From Sipunculus nudus (lineage: Eukaryota; Annelida; Sipuncula; Golfingiida; Sipunculidae): 64,000 bases of DNA. Below are positions 49,932-61,485 of this stretch, in pieces. Position 1 is the first letter of the stretch. Each line of letters starts with the position of its first letter. Below the pieces are notes generated by a model that made no database searches, had not been told where the DNA came from, and worked only from the letters and a program-made list of their open reading frames with translations. The position numbers and the translations under genes are program-made. Location of the stretch: NCBI GenBank assembly GCA_026874595.1, contig CM049306.1, positions 54,526,019 through 54,590,018 on the forward strand. Reading direction: 5' to 3'.

Positions 49932-50167
49932 AGGGGCTTGGACAGCTGAGTAGTAAAACGCATGGACTTCCGTGCTGGTGACCTGGGTTCAATTCCCAGT
50001 ATGGCTATGAGAGTGGGTTGTAGTGGCCTGTCCGAGGTCATAGGTTTTCTCTGGGTTCTCAGGTTTCCTCCACCCTACAGACTACTGAGCACCAACATCC
50101 GAGCCATATAGTGCCTAGTATTAGTTATTATAACTAGTTGAACAATCCATGTAAAATAAATAAAGTT
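49932..50167 (+). mobile_element. tRNA-derived SINE
   Basis: A tRNA-like head with GCTTGGACAGCTGAGTAG at the A-box position and a good B box, GGTTCAATTCC, at 49986-49996. It continues with GGTTTTCTCTGGGTTCTCAG and GTTTCCTCC, a segment type I recall from conserved central domains of invertebrate SINEs (not verified). It ends in an AAATAAATAAAG tail. The anticodon arm is not a functional tRNA, so this is a retroposon and not a tRNA gene. No clear target duplication was found. Confidence 0.65.
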
Positions 50168-50868
50168 TATAGTAATGATAATTGGGCTGGTAAGCCTACT
50201 TGAGGCATGATACAATCAATATTGAGGAATGCATCACAGAGGTCTTGCATCATGTGGTATTTATATTGTGGTAAACAGTCCACAATCTTTACATTAGGCT
50301 ACACATGATGAATTAACACAAGAAAATACATGTGAACTCACAACCCAAACTGAAAACTCCATCTCTATTATAATGATCGAGTAATTTCATGTATTTCATA
50401 CAAGTTGGCTGCCTCCAGCAACCATGAAAGTAGTGCCTGTATTTATTCATTCAGAAATTCAACAAACATGCGGAGCTGTTTACCAATATGCTAAATGAAA
50501 ACAGAACTTTTCTTGCTTATGTTTGGTGTTGCTAGAAAGTATAATAAAAAAGCCAGCGATTAGTCTGGTTTATGTCAAATGACAGTGTATCTGAAGGCCA
50601 TTAGGCGTTATCATTTGCATCGTCATAAACCTAATATTGTGTTCCTCGCTGAAGGCGGTAAATGCACTTTGACAGCCAGTAAGTTGGTCCTATACTCTCT
50701 TATGTCAGAGGGCTGGAGTGGCATATAACTAAATATATATGCTTCTTCACAAATATATTTTAGCTTACACCAGCACAGGTATTATTTACTTGAATATTTT
50801 ACTTATAGATGCCAAGGCAGGGGATACAGTTCCATGACTTTGCTGTACTTGTATATTTTCTGTTTTAG

Positions 50869-50928
50869 AACCAGAGAGACCTCCTCCAAGATCAGCCAGA
50901 CCCCTCAGTAACTTTGGTTCAAATGCTT
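50869..50928 (+). CDS. Candidate 60-nt internal exon
   Basis: A textbook acceptor (TATTTTCTGTTTTAG) precedes 60 nt and a strong donor (GTGAGTAT) follows. Read with two leading bases completing the codon left by 35449-35485, it encodes PERPPPRSARPLSNFGSNA and one trailing base, a proline/arginine-rich, probably unstructured stretch. Phase 1 at both ends makes it skippable without a frameshift. PPPR-type motifs can bind SH3 domains, but that is only a suggestion. A second frame across the exon is open but hits a stop (TGA) in the next exon, which favours the frame given. Confidence 0.5.
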
Positions 50929-51732
50929 GTGAGTATATTCCTAGATTTTGTCATAGTTGAGTCATTTTACTAAATAATTTAATTAATTTGAGTAAATTAT
51001 GGTGGTAATTTTACTAAATCATTTCAATAAGTATTTACTAGTTGTATACCAATAATTTTGATTTGTGAAATCCAGGTTTTTAAGCATATACTCAAAATGG
51101 CAGCATCCAATAGCGGTTATAAGAAACTTAGAGAAAAACACCTGTCAGGGTTTGATAAGGGAGTGGGGATGTGACATGAAAGTACTCTGAGGATTGCAAC
51201 GAGCTTAGAATCTATTTACAAAGAGAGTTTGGTGGTAAAGAGACATGTGCGCACGTCTGCAAAGTTTGGAGCAGGATATCATGTTTTTGGACCAAGCCCA
51301 AATCCTCAAATTACAGTAGGACTAAGCAGATTTGACGGGCTTAAATAATATGGGTTTTCTCTTCTAAATTAGGATTTTGGAGGGTTATTATTTTCTATAT
51401 TTTGTGGTCTTCATTATGCATTAGATGAACAGAAAAGCAAAATATTTTTAAATATCAGATTTTAAGTAAAATTGGTAAAATAGATGGTATTTGGTATAAG
51501 GATGCTGTAGAGAATACAGGAAATATCTATCATCTTAAAAATCATTTTAAGATTGAAATAATATTTGGTTAAAATTTGCATTGATTTTTGCTAATTCATT
51601 ATATGTTAATGAAGGCAGCTCACTGTCCTTTAAATATCCTTGATCTAATCTCCAAACATTTATGCCAGAATTATTGTCTGTAATATATTTTGATGTAATA
51701 CCTTGCCTATAACATAAATGTTCTCTTTTCAG

Positions 51733-51776
51733 CTAACATGATGCCTGTAAGACCTGCAAGGCGAGAGCCCCCTATG
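51733..51776 (+). CDS. Candidate 44-nt internal exon
   Basis: The acceptor GTTCTCTTTTCAG and donor ATG/GTGAGTTC frame 44 nt. The first two bases complete a TCT codon (Ser) started by the T at 50928, and the exon then reads NMMPVRPARREPPM, ending in phase 0. The style (arginine/proline-rich) continues that of the previous exon. I could not find the following exon with confidence before 64000, so the gene is partial here and its product is not recognised. Confidence 0.5.
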
Positions 51777-52889
51777 GTGAGTTCACATGTACATGTCACA
51801 TATGTACAGTGTTTTATCATCTTGTATCATTTACCTTTTACCTTCACCATGGGGCAAAGGTTATGTTTCTGCCATTGTTGGTTTGTTTGTCTTTAAGCAA
51901 CATTACTGTAGATCTCCTTTTTATTGCCACAGCCATACAAAGGATCTTGAATTCGAAAATCTGGACTTTTAGCGAACCTGTGAGGTTATGAGATGGTGCG
52001 GCCTCATCCAATGTGCATCGTCTGTGTGCGTCTAGTGGCTTCTTTATGTTAACTCGTACTATCTGGAAAACTGCAGGAGCTAGCTTCACCAAATTTTATG
52101 CAAAAAAACAGTCACCTAGAAAACTTTAACAGATTTTGTATATTTTTTTTTTGCTATCTGCATTTACTTAGATTTTATGGGAAAAAAGAGTAAATAACCT
52201 TTAAAGGTCGGAGGGCCATTGAAGTATTTATTCAGTACCACGTCGCGCACTGTTGGTTTTTAGGTCACGTAGATAGGATCCTGGTACGGCCTGGATGGAG
52301 GCTCTTTAGGTTAAAAGGTCAACAGTATCTGGTTCTGACTGGTCATTCTATTTTATTGCTGATTGGCTGATATTCACCCCCTCTCTCTGCTAGTGCTTTA
52401 CTGCGCATGTACAAAACCCTAATCGTTACCCCAGTGCTGCGTCACTGGTCACTCAGCTCCTGGCTTCCAGCAGAACCAGTCGCTAGATTTTTATATTTTC
52501 CATCACCTCCCATCCTCCACCCATTGTGTGTATATACATTATTAATTTGTACTTGTTGTAATAAGCCTCCTTAATGCTGAGCCATTTTAGAATTACCCCA
52601 TCACTTTTATCACATGTGCTTTGTCCACTTTGTATATATGTTTATATGTTGTGATGTAGTTAATTTGGCAGTGCTCCTCTTAAAGCTGTTTGAATTGTTG
52701 TATGTTATGGCATCAGCATCCAGGCCATCAAACCAAGGACTCTACAGGTGTATAAAGACTTTTTATTCTCAGCCTGGATTGCAGACTTGTGTTATGGCAC
52801 TGCCAAGTATTTTTTATATTTCTTAGGTCATTTTAATAAATGACATTATAGACAACATTGGTCTCTTTGTTTACATAGCAGTGCGTGTG
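51777..52889. other. No assignable feature
   Basis: Probable intron. The frame at 52614-52826 is short and unremarkable. A possible short exon before GTGTATAAAG at about 52748 has a poor acceptor. Confidence 0.35.
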
Positions 52890-53259
52890 TGTGTGGCTGG
52901 ATAAAAACCTTTAAAAATCTTCTTCTCTGAAACCATCCAGCCAAACTGTCCAATATTTCACAGAAATAATCTCAGAAACAATCTCTCAATTTCAAATGGT
53001 TCGAGTTCGGTGATTTTTGGCAGAGTTACAGATCATTGAATTTAGTCATCTGTCCAAAAAACATACTTAATTTACAATCTCAGAAAGGGCTGGAGCTGTC
53101 ATCACCAAATTTTATGCCCATGTTGGTCACATGAGTCATATCTGAAATTGAGGTATTGATGGCGCCACCTGCATCAGCCTTTTTTGTAGGGGGGTAATCA
53201 GTGCCTGTGTCATTCTGAGGACTTCTCTGAAACTTCTCTGAAATCATATGGCCAAATAA
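52890..53259 (+). mobile_element. C-type core, left half (interrupted)
   Basis: Sequence from TTCTTCTCTGAAACCATCC to ATCATATGGCCAAAT follows the core at 33070-33440, including the motif GATGGCGCCACC (53159). It stops abruptly at 53259, where a TIR element begins. The missing right half resumes at 60066. Confidence 0.65.
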
Positions 53260-55063
53260 AGTCCGGCAGCCAAAGGCCATTTTTTATGGTTAACCTTGTT
53301 TTTTTGGTCTTAAGGTTTTTTTCTTTTTGGATTTTGATTGCCCACGTATCAGGTGTGAAAAATATGTTGGTTGGCCCTCTGTCAGCCTTGGGCAATTTTT
53401 GCTAATTAGCATAAAACAAAATGGCCACCAAAATAATCCGAAAATAGCAAAAATGCCATAATTACCTGTACATTTGATAAAAAGGGTCATCCTATACATG
53501 TATTCTGGGGTATTGTGACCCAGATAATTCATTTTTGGAATTATTTTAGTCATTATGATCACCATTTTCTATGTATTTTTTCTCCCTTTAAAAAAAAAGT
53601 GTAAATTTACTGAACACATGATTTGGTTAGTACATATGTTCCAAAGCATTCTGCATATCGATGGTAAAAAATTAAACTAATTAAACACTCCGGTATAGAT
53701 AAGATGAAATGATAAAAATGTTCTGGAAAACAGCTGTTATACATTATAAAATAATATGCCTTCTGGTAACGTATGTGTTTGCATATGATTATGATTATGG
53801 CGGGGTCGAAAAGCATTTCAGACAGCTGGGTCATACCTGAAGCCCCCCCCCCTTCCCTTCTCCATGACTTTCATCCAGTCTATACATATCTTGTCAAAGG
53901 TTATCTAACTGGGGACTTCCATATGTTGCGGCTAACATTCACAGACTCAGGATGTATATTTTTTATTTTACTTCCCTTACTTCCCTGGTTTGTTATTTGT
54001 TTGCTCTGTGTATATCAGCATCTTCAGTATATATTTTGTAGAGGAATAGTGTGATAAACAGGAAACAATCCTTTAAATTTACAAGACGATCCTGGTCACC
54101 ACCATGAGATTTCTCTATCCCAACCGGGGCCCATGGTAATTTTTTTCGGCGCCAACCATGGGGTTTCTTTTACTGCGAAACACATTTCTATAGAAAACCA
54201 GCAAAGTTTGATGAAAATCCTGACAGAATCTGTGGTATTTAACTACTTTCTATTTTTTTATGATACAAGGGTAATGTTTCTGTCCGGCTTAGATCACAGA
54301 TATGCTCCAACCTCTTCAAAAGCTTTTGTAAAAGTATATAGTGGCACTGTGCCACCAGTACATAGATAAATATCTTTTGACAGTAAATGAGAAAAAAATG
54401 CCTCTGGGTATGGTAGGAACACGGCTACACAACTCAGACAGGTGCACATGGATCACAGAATCAACCAGTATAGTCTCAAACTGACTGACATGCACTCGGC
54501 CCTCAATGATTTAGCTGAAGCATGTATGATCTTCTGCGGACTTCCTGACAAAAAATTTCATATGAAATTATTTCTTGACCAATTCCAGAATCGACAGCAG
54601 GATAGACTAAAGGTTTCAAGTCCAAGAACTTGAAGTGCAAAAGATAAACCGATAGCCAACTATCCCTTGTAATTAGAGCCCCCTCCCCAATATGACCATT
54701 TATATACATATAATGCATTCCAAGGTTATCATCTTATTTCATGGGAAATGTAGCTTAGTCTTCCTTGTGCATAAATAAATGAATTATTAAATGCATATAA
54801 GTAATTAATTAGCGATTTTTTAGCAATAGGCTGTCACGGCAAATCATTTTGTTGCCTGCATTGGTAAGTCTCTTAGATACAATTATAAATCCCTGAATTT
54901 GCGATATCATCTCACAGTACAAAATTTGACATTACTAATTACGTTACCTATTTCTATAATATGTGCCAGCTTAATATACATTTAATTGCATTAAACCTTC
55001 GTGTTTTCTGTGTCCATACATGGGAATACATCTATATGTTGCAGATTTGCGTTCATGCATTTT

Positions 55064-58000
55064 TAGCTCAGCTGACTATAAGTCATCTGAGCTATAGTCA
55101 TGGTCCATTGTCCATCGTCCGTCCGTCTGTCCGTCCATTGTGCCGTCCGTCCGTTGTGCCATCCGTCCGTCTGTCCGTCTGTCTGCCCGTCTGGATGTCC
55201 GTCCGTAAGACTGGCACGTTTCGACACCATTGGACCTACGAATATGAATTTCGGCATACAGTTAGATGTCTCCATAATCTCCTACCATGCCCAAAATTGG
55301 GTCAATAGGACTTTGTTCCTTTGAGATATTAAGGAAAAACCTCAATTTTTTATTAGAAATCTATTTTCACACTTCAGGACTGCCTAATATCAAAACCACT
55401 CATCTGGTTTTCTTCATATTTACCATAAATATTCCTCTATATAGTTCCTATGTACATGCCAGATATTAAGTCAGTATTATATAATTTTAAAAAGTTATGG
55501 GCCCAAACATAATGGACTTTCTAAAAAAATCAGGAAGATATTTGGTCACTTAAGACCAAAAGTGTTAAAGGTAGGGACTTTTTTCCAGTAATACAACTTT
55601 AATTAATCAAAATTTAATTGTATACCAAAAATTAGATCAAAATTTGTTAAATTTTTTTAAATATTGGCAAAAATATAAAATTGGTACCTTAAATTTTGCC
55701 CAACTTTGGCCACGGCACGTTTTTTTCGTGTAAGTACTGTGGATTTAATTTTCACACCATGTATACATAAGGATTTAATCTGTTAAAATCTGAAATTTGA
55801 AAATAAAAACTGCAAAATTAGGCTAGTTATTGAATTTTTTTGGAGGCTCTTGTTGTATTCCCTTACATTGTCAAGCAGTCCACTTTGATGACTGTAGGTC
55901 ATTCAGTGCACATCTCTATGCTCCCCAGGCTGTTGACATAATTTAGATGTCCCCAAAATCTCCTACCATTCCGAAAAAATTGGGTCATTAGGACTTTGTT
56001 CCTTCGAGATATTAAGGAAAAAAAACTCTGTTTTCCATAAAAAAAAGCCATTGTTACACTTCAAGGCTGCCTAATATCAAAACCACTGATCTGTTTTTGA
56101 TCGTATTTAGTATTCACATTCTTTTATACATTTTCTATGAACATACCAAAAATTAGGTCAGTATTGGGTATTATTTTGAAGTTATGGGCCAAAACATAAT
56201 GCAATTTTTTAAAACATCAGGAAATATATTTACTCACCTAACATGAGGATTGCTGAACCTAGAGACTTTTTTTCAGGAATATAACTTTATTTAATCAAGA
56301 TTCAATTGTTTACCCAAAATTAGATCTGAATTTTGCAAATTTTTCAAGTTATTAGCATAAATAAAAAATCAATACCTTAAATTTTGTCCAACTTTGGCAC
56401 TGTTGATTTAATTTTCCCAGCATATATGCATAAGGATTTAATCTTTTAAAATCTGAACTTTCAAAAGAAATTGATTGGAATGAATAGCTTTTATTCATGT
56501 TTTCATACAACATGTCAAGTGTTGTTTACATCTAGCCCACCTAGTAGTACAGCCTTCACTTGCATTATGTAACCCACCCCAGGCAGCTTACCTTGGCCCA
56601 GCTTGGCCACTACTAGAAGGCTTCCCCTCTGCCCTGCACTCATCCCCCCCCCCCCCCCAGCTGGTGCATAAACTAGATGAATGTTATAATTTTTCTGTAT
56701 TTTATTTTATTCTTGGACATGCCACATTTTAGATTTTGTATTGAACCACCAGGATTAAAGTATACATTTAATTTTGTCAACAAAGTGGTGAATTGCTGTG
56801 AAAGTGTGGATGTTCATGAGATAAGTAATTCCTTACTTCAGAAGAGTAAAAACTTCACCAGGTGTGAAATTGACTATTAATTCCAGTAATTAATTAAAAC
56901 TGGGATAGTAATTAGCACAATGATATTGTTTGTCCCTCATTCAACCAACAGTGTGTATACTTTATTTGAAAAGATGTTTTATTTTATCAAATTTACTTTT
57001 ATTTTATTTTGGTGAATAAAATTAGTGATTCTAGGAATATTCTTGTAGATGCCATGTTGTGGCATTATTTTCTTTTAAAATCAGTTTAAACATTTGTAAT
57101 TAAAAATAATAAAATATATGTGTATGCTTAATATGACCCAATGTTTTTTACTCTGTATATATTATGATTGCAACTTTTGCAACAATTCTAATATTTTAAC
57201 TTATATTTTCAGGTTTTTTAATTAAAAATTATAAATCTGTAAATAAAAAAATGATTCAGATAAAAACTTCTTAATGGAAAAAGTGGATCTGCTTAAAAAA
57301 ATAGGATTATATATAAACTTAAATGCATTATTCTCTTGAAAGTGAAATAAAGGTATTAGTCCATTCTGTCCACTTGCCTGTCCATCTGTAAATTTTCATA
57401 TGCAACACAGTATCTCAAAACTTTTACTGTTTTTCTTTATGACAGTCTTGTCAGAGTATTAGTTTGCAATCATATATTTAGAACTTTACTATAACCAAGT
57501 AGGAGGGCCCCTTTCCTCTTAGCTTTTCATATTCTTATATAAATGAAAAACATTACAATAGAATATTTCTACAACCACCTTCATGCTGCCCTCACTTTTC
57601 CCTTCTCCGAACCCCATCCCAAAGTCAGCCTCAGTAAGCAAGAACAAGATGAATCAGATATATTCATACTTTAATATTTTGTATAACTATTCGTCCATAG
57701 GTACCTATGTACATGCCAGAAATTATGTCAATATTGTGTAATATGTAGACATAGTGGGCATCACAATAATGTACCTTGTCAAGACTAAAGAGATATTGTG
57801 TCATACAGTCACATATTCATAAATCACTTCATCAGCATAGTTAATCATAACATCATATCTGTCAAATTGAACGCTTGCAGACTACCATACACTTTAGATC
57901 CTTCAACAAATAGCCTTATCATCATTCTACTACTGCTTATTACTGCTGTCATTGCATTCATATTTGCTCAAATATATCACAATTTTCAACCCATCCTAAA

Positions 58001-58214
58001 TAAATAAAAATAAACCACTTTATTTGACTCTATTAATCCATCAGTCAGGTAATTTCATTTATCATTTACTCACATATTACATTACATTCCTTTATAATAG
58101 CCCAACATGTACATGATATTCATAAGCTTTATCGACTCAGTATAGTATCACAGTGGAGAAACATTTATAGTCCAATCACGATCAGCTGAGCGCCGTGACC
58201 CATGGGTCCCTTGT
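55064..58214 (+). mobile_element. A-type element, complete, 3.15 kb, HINE-like
   Basis: The 5' palindrome (55064-55094) is followed by an extended CCGT/CTGT tetranucleotide tract (55117-55205). Two core copies with TTAGATGTC(C/T)CC starts lie near 55261 and 55944 (period about 683 bp), and then a poly(C) tract at 56645. The 3' end has GATCAGCTGAGCG, the palindrome GACCCATGGGTC (58197-58208) and CCTTGT followed by T. The first 1.4 kb is nearly identical to 62701-64000. Short frames across it are repeat-derived. Confidence 0.7.
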
Positions 58215-58734
58215 TTAAGTTTAAAGTTTCAGAAAGACATTTTTTCTTCAATTTTATGCATAACATTGACGACAAAATTTTGGGGGGGGGGGGAGGGGAG
58301 GGGAGTTCATAAAACTCTTACGCATTGCCATCATCATTTATATAACATGAATTTTGGTGCTGAAAGTTTCAGGTGTTCCTGAAATATTTGATAACAGAAA
58401 TGACGACAGAAGCATGTGTTTATTCATATCAGTTGTTATATGTTGCTGTTCACTAAATTTGCATGTTTCCATAATACCATTTAAAAAGTTCAATTAAATT
58501 TATGCTCATTTGGGTCACATTTCTCTAAAAAGCTGTTAATTTTAATACAAAACCTAAAGTAATAGTCTTTTCTGGTTAAGCTACAGAAAGTGGGGAAATG
58601 AGTTCGGCTTGCACAGGCAATTCAATATAATTGGTGATCACATAGCCGACAAATTATCCATATTAATATGATGCTGATGGCTATATGATGCTGATGGAAG
58701 CTTGAAGCAGTATATCTGAGAACGTTGCAATATA

Positions 58735-59578
58735 TGTGATATGACTTGGCATAGTACATGCAAACACATATAACTGTTACATTTGCAATCGAACAAAGAT
58801 GAATTTCTGTAAAGGTGCCATTTTGATTTAATTGGACTCAAATTACATTCATTTAATCCCCCTGAAACTAAATAAATTCTCATCTAAGTTGTAAATATCA
58901 GGCCTCGTCGTGACACAAGAGGATAAATAAACAAATGTGTGGATAATGGCAGCTTCACTTTTATTGTTTCATTATGGAGGCCATACATCGGTAACAAAAA
59001 AGGATACTGATATAGACAGAGCAAACAAATAACAAACCAGGGAAGTAAAATATTAAAATATACATTCTAAGTCTGTGAATATTAGCGGCCACATATGGTA
59101 GTCCACAGTTAGATAACCTTTGTCAAAATATGTAAAGACTGCATGAAAGTCATGGAGAATCGGGAGGGGGGAGGGGCTTCAAGTATGACTCGGCTGTCTG
59201 TAATCCTTTTTGACCCTGCTATAATCATATATATATGCATGTGACAGCTTTGTCCGTTCGTATGTCCACCCTTCATAATACCCTCTACTAAAACTTAAAT
59301 AATCTTTTATCATGCAAGTACCTTTAATATTATATGCAAACACATACATCTGTTACAATTGCCACAAATAAAGATGAATTTCTGTAAGGGTGCCATTTTG
59401 ATTTAAATAGACCCAAATTATGCTCATGTAATCTCTCTCCAACTTTTAGTAAAAACTCACCCAAGTTGTAAATATTGGGCCTCGTCATAACTCAGGGGGG
59501 GGGGTATAACTGTTTGGATAACTACAGTTTCGCTCTTATTGTGTCATTATGAAGGTCATACATAGGTCACAAAACAGC
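58735..59578 (+). repeat. Direct duplication, about 245-bp copies
   Basis: 58735-58995 and 59330-59578 share TGCAAACACATA, AAAGATGAATTTCTGTAA, GGTGCCATTTTGATTTAA, GGCCTCGTC and TCATTATG(G/A)AGG(C/T)CATACAT in the same order. The second copy lies within the right arm of the 6.8-kb element and accounts for the gap in its match to the left arm. Confidence 0.6.
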
Positions 59579-60065
59579 ATATTATTTTTATAATGAATAA
59601 CAGCTGTTTTCCAGAACGTTTGATCATCTCATCTTTATCCATACTTGAGTGATAAGTTAGTTTAATTTATTACCATCAATCTGCAGAATGGTTTGGAACA
59701 AACGTACTTACCAAATCATGTGTTCAGTATGTCTACAGTTTTTTTTTTCAAATGGGAGAAAAATATATTGAAAATAGTGATCCTTATGACTAAAACAATA
59801 CCAAAAATGAATTCTCTGGGTTATTATACCCCATAATATATGTATTGGATGACCCTCTTTGTCAAATATAAAGGTAATTATGGCATTTTTGCTAATTTTG
59901 CTTTATTTTGGTGGCTATTTTGTTTTATGCTAATTAGCCAAAATTGCCCAAGGCTGACAGAGAGCCAACCAACATATTATTCACAACTGATATGTGGGCA
60001 AACAAAATCCACAAAGAAAAAACTTAAGACCATAGAACAAGGTTGAGTCCAGTGGCGACCGGACT

Positions 60066-60901
60066 AATAGTTTATTATTGCACAGAAACGATCCTAGAAT
60101 AGTGCTTTCTGAAGTTTGTTCAAATGATCTCTGTTCAGTGACTTTTGGCTGAGTTATCGAAAGCCATGTGCCATAACAGCCAATATTAGCTCAATGGCTA
60201 CAAAGATCTTCTTCTCAAAAACCACAGGGCCAAATTCTTAAATCTCACACATGAATTATCCTCAGATGTGAGTAATTCAAGATTGTTCAAATGGTTTTGG
60301 TTCAGTGCCTATGTGCTGCAGTGCCTATGTGCTGCAGTCTGACTACTATAACAGCTTTGTGTTGTGTTTTCATAGTAATTCCATTGTATTATTTTAAAGA
60401 AGTCAATGAAAGCTAGTCTATTTAATTCAAAGTTATTTCTAGTGAAGACCTTGAAACTTGAAATTTCTTAAAATTTGGCATGTTCATCTATCTTGGTGCC
60501 ACCTACTTGTTTTTTTTTGTAAAATAATTAAATGCTCTTTTCTCAGGAGTGATTTGCAGTATTGGCCTGAAATTGTGCATATCCATATATCTTGGACTCC
60601 TTACTCTTGTACTAAAGACTAGTGGCGCCAACTGCAAATGTTTTTCCATAGCATCCATCTGTACATGTGCTTTGGGTGAAAACTGCTCATATCACAGGAT
60701 TGACTCAACGTGTTGTTCTAAAATTTGGCATGTTCATCCATCTGGGAAAGTGCACTAGTTAACCAGACAGGTGGGGCACTCACCTTTCTGTTTTTGTAGA
60801 ATCATTTAAAGCATTATTCACCGGAAAATGAGCATATCAATAGATTTTGGACTCCTCCATCTTGCACTTAAGACTTGACTTGTGGCTCCATCTGCAATCA
60901 T
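60066..60901 (+). mobile_element. C-type core, right half
   Basis: TTTATTATTGCACAGAAACG resumes the core broken at 53259, and the next 240 bp follow 33450-33690. Further diverged units contain AGTGGCGCCAAC (about 60623). It is cut at 60901 by the 5' end of the next A-type copy. Confidence 0.6.
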
Positions 60902-61485
60902 TAGCTCAGCTGACTGTGAGTCATCTGAGCTATAGTCTTGGTCCATTGTCCATCGTCCGTCCGTCCGTCCGTCCAGATGTCCGTCCGTAAGACTGGCACG
61001 TTTCAACACCGTTGGACCTATGAATCTGAAATTCGGCATACAGTTAGATGTCCCCAAAATCTCCTACCATGCCAAACATTGGGTCAATAGGACTTAGTTC
61101 TTCGAGATATTAAGGACCAAAAAGACCAAAAGTGTTAAAGGTAGGGACTTTTTTCCAGTAATACAACTTTAATTAATCATAATTTAATTGTATACCAAAA
61201 ATTAGATCAAAATCTGTTAAATTTTTTTAAATATTGGCAAAAATATAAAATTGGTACCTTAAATTTTGCCCAACTTTAGCCACGGCACGTTTTTTTCGTG
61301 TAAGTACTGTGGATTTAATTTTACACCATGTATACATAAGGATTTAATCTGTTAAAATCTGAAATTTGAAAATAAAAACTGCAAAATTAGGCTAGTTATT
61401 GAATTTTTTTGGAGGCTCTTGTTGTATTCCCTTACATTGTCAAGCAGTCCACTTTGATGACTATAGGTCATTCAGTGCACATCTC
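60902..61485 (+). mobile_element. A-type element, internally deleted and 3'-truncated
   Basis: It has the 5' palindrome (one change, GTGAG) and a CCGT tract. About 235 bp of core are missing: AGATATTAAGGA joins directly to sequence equivalent to 55555. Homology ends at about 61485 (GTGCACATCTC), where the other copies continue into a second core unit. Confidence 0.7.

Larger units (their letters stand above)
53260..60065. mobile_element. 6.8-kb TIR element with long inverted arms, nested
   Basis: The outer ends are AGTCCGG(C/T)NGCCA in inverted orientation (53260 and 60065). Long diverged arms follow: 53260-53760 matches the complement of about 59580-60065, and 53795-54035 matches the complement of 59010-59225. 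The pair of homologous 68-91-residue frames in the arms shows mostly amino-acid-changing differences, so it is not evidence of a gene. The centre contains an A-type element (55064-58214). Removing the whole block restores a continuous C core. The target duplication is AT-rich and ambiguous (TAA or AATA). No transposase was recognised. Confidence 0.65.

Noticed and set aside
52700-52748. Possible next exon of the candidate gene
   Set aside because: No polypyrimidine tract before the possible acceptor and a weak donor; not enough to extend the gene model.
54133-54633. Two frames (78 and 63 residues) inside the 6.8-kb element
   Set aside because: No motif recognised and no splice context; could be internal element sequence, but unsupported.
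57798-58007. Hydrophobic 69-residue frame resembling a membrane peptide
   Set aside because: Lies in the AT-rich distal part of an A element; hydrophobicity follows from base composition.
53290-60046. Homologous frames at 53290-53565 (-) and 59840-60046 (+)
   Set aside because: They sit in the inverted arms of the same element, and most differences change the amino acid, so homology reflects the arms and not a maintained protein.
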